Assembly (NCBI RefSeq): GCF_947490415.1
Contig: NZ_CANLGX010000004.1
Location: forward strand, 248,001 to 312,000
Length of the DNA stretch: 64,000 nucleotides
Direction of reading: 5' to 3'
From: an uncultured Eudoraea sp.
GTDB taxonomy: Bacteria > Bacteroidota > Bacteroidia > Flavobacteriales > Flavobacteriaceae
Below, piece by piece: positions 62,769 to 64,000 of the stretch; position 1 is the stretch's first letter, and every line of letters starts with the position of its first letter. Both the position numbers and the translations under genes were made by a program. The notes under the pieces are model-generated. The model was not told the origin of the DNA. It made no database searches and saw nothing but the letters and a program-made list of their open reading frames with translations.

Positions 62769-63950
62769 ATGAAAAATAAGCGATTAAAGAAAATAAATTT
62801 CCTACTGATTATACTGCTTTTTTGTTCATTTATTTATGCGCAAAAACCCAGAGCACGGGATCTGGGAGTCCCTTTTGTAGGTACACCTGGAACATTTAAT
62901 GCGATAACAGATGTGAAAGGTGTTGAAGTAGGACACAGTACTATAATCTCAGGAAACGGCAACAATGTAGCTGGGGAAGGGCCTGTACGTACTGGAGTTA
63001 CAGCAATTTTTCCCAGGGGAAAAAGATTTAATCCGGTTTACGCAAACTGGTATAGCCTTAATGGTAATGGAGAAATGACCGGTACAACCTGGGTTACAGA
63101 ATCCGGCTTTTTGGAAACTCCCATAATGATAACAAATACCAATAGTGTTGGCGTGGTAAGAGACGCCGTTTTAAAATGGTATGTGGATACAGATTGGTAT
63201 CGTGGTGAAGACTGGTGGTATACCTATCCTGTGGTAGCCGAAACCTATGACGGCTTTCTTAATGATATTTATGGATTTCATGTAAAAGAGAAACATGTTA
63301 GAGAAGCAATTAACAATTCCTCATCTGGAGAAGTCGTGGAAGGCAATGTAGGTGGCGGTACAGGAATGATGTGTTTAGGTTTTAAAGGAGGAATTGGTAC
63401 GTCTTCCCGACTTGTTACCATTAAAGATTCAACATACACTGTTGGAGTATTGGTACAATCTAATTTTGGAGCAAAAAAGAACCTGACTATATCAGGGGTC
63501 CCTGTAGGAGTGGAACTGAAAGACACCCTGAATTATGTTTACAAGGCAGCACCTCAATCCCGACGGCAAGAAGGAGACGGTTCCATAATAGTTATTGTTG
63601 CAACAGATGCTCCTTTATTACCCCATCAACTAAAGAGAATTGCCCAAAGAGTTCCATTAGGTATAGGAATAGTCGGTGGCCGTGGCAGTAATGGTTCCGG
63701 AGATATTTTTCTTGCATTCTCCACGGCAAACGAAAATGCCTTTGACCGTGACAACACAACAGAAGTAAAAACTTTTTCCAATGACCTCATCACCCCTATG
63801 TTTGAAGCCACAGTTCAATCTGTGGAAGAGGCCATAATAAACGCCATGGTTGCGGCAGAGACCATGGAAGGAATTAATGGCAATAAAGCATATGCATTGC
63901 CCCATGACCTGCTTATTGAAATCCTGAAAAAGTATAAAAGAATAGATTGA
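62769..63950 (+). CDS. Exported P1 family peptidase (DmpA-like aminopeptidase)
   Basis: A 393-residue Ntn-type self-processing aminopeptidase with a signal peptide (ending IYAQ, about residue 19). The family start RARDLGVPFVGTPG is followed by GGGTGMMCLGFKGGIGTSSR. The autocleavage site and nucleophile appear as DGS-II, with Ser272, right before VATDAPLLPHQL. DmpA/BapA enzymes release N-terminal L- or D-amino acids or beta-amino acids from peptides. The stop codon is 50 bp before the window edge. Confidence 0.93.
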   Translation: MKNKRLKKINFLLIILLFCSFIYAQKPRARDLGVPFVGTPGTFNAITDVKGVEVGHSTIISGNGNNVAGEGPVRTGVTAIFPRGKRFNPVYANWYSLNGNGEMTGTTWVTESGFLETPIMITNTNSVGVVRDAVLKWYVDTDWYRGEDWWYTYPVVAETYDGFLNDIYGFHVKEKHVREAINNSSSGEVVEGNVGGGTGMMCLGFKGGIGTSSRLVTIKDSTYTVGVLVQSNFGAKKNLTISGVPVGVELKDTLNYVYKAAPQSRRQEGDGSIIVIVATDAPLLPHQLKRIAQRVPLGIGIVGGRGSNGSGDIFLAFSTANENAFDRDNTTEVKTFSNDLITPMFEATVQSVEEAIINAMVAAETMEGINGNKAYALPHDLLIEILKKYKRID

Positions 63951-64000
63951 TACTTCTCTGGCCAGGTTTTGCTTCTGATTTTTAATGGCAAAAGAATAAA

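Overview
The window reads as one continuous chromosomal stretch of a low-GC (by eye about 38 percent) marine member of the Bacteroidota, most likely Flavobacteriaceae. The evidence is the Bacteroidota-specific families (two DUF6090 proteins, DUF2490, DUF4377-META, many signal peptides ending in A-Q, many lipoproteins), the weak Shine-Dalgarno signals and the TAnnTTTG-type promoter boxes. A squalene epoxidase beside an oxidosqualene cyclase is very rare in this phylum. The published case I know of is Eudoraea adriatica, whose cyclase makes arborane triterpenols, so a Eudoraea-like organism is the best guess from memory. Almost all genes lie on the + strand; only three are on the - strand. I see no rRNA, tRNA, CRISPR array, prophage or intact insertion sequence.

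Layout. 1-2.5 kb: end of a penicillin-acylase-family hydrolase and a small membrane protein. 2.6-6.4 kb: P-type cation ATPase and an outer-membrane transporter-like protein. 6.4-7.0 kb: gene-poor DNA with an attC-like inverted repeat. 7.0-10 kb: a retropepsin-RimK fusion and a GNAT-nitrilase fusion. 10-15.2 kb: a coiled-coil protein (-), then PspC-DUF2339 and a DUF3999-type protein. 15.4-21.7 kb: DUF6090, lysoplasmalogenase family, oxidoreductase, small enzymes and a frameshifted DUF2490 gene. 21.7-28.4 kb: exported S9 and DUF885 peptidases, a BamA-like barrel, a DUF302 protein and a PqqB-like lipoprotein. 28.4-34.6 kb: the triterpenoid region, with sulfotransferase, membrane protein, squalene epoxidase (-), oxidosqualene cyclase (+) and SDR. 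34.9-44.3 kb: VPS10-type beta-propeller protein, methyltransferase, oxidoreductase and several membrane proteins. 44.5-52.7 kb: a run of exported peptidases and amidases (S10, M20, M81/MlrC), a PliI-like lipoprotein, an AstE-like zinc deacylase and a DUF819 transporter. 53-64 kb: DnaJ/CbpM, MscS channel, serine hydrolase, a cyclic-2,3-diphosphoglycerate-synthetase-like GTPase (-), DUF4377-META lipoprotein, a large MscK-like channel and a DmpA-type P1 peptidase.

How the genes work together. The most distinctive content is the divergent pair squalene epoxidase / oxidosqualene cyclase. Together they would convert squalene to a 3-hydroxy cyclic triterpenol. No sterol demethylation genes are present here, and the cyclase lacks the His/Tyr pair used by lanosterol synthases (comparison made from memory), which suggests a non-lanosterol product such as an arborane. 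A palindrome lies inside a predicted promoter of the epoxidase. The rest of the window is dominated by secreted or lipid-anchored peptide-degrading enzymes, matching a heterotroph that feeds on peptides. Family assignments rest on motifs read by eye; no database search was possible.
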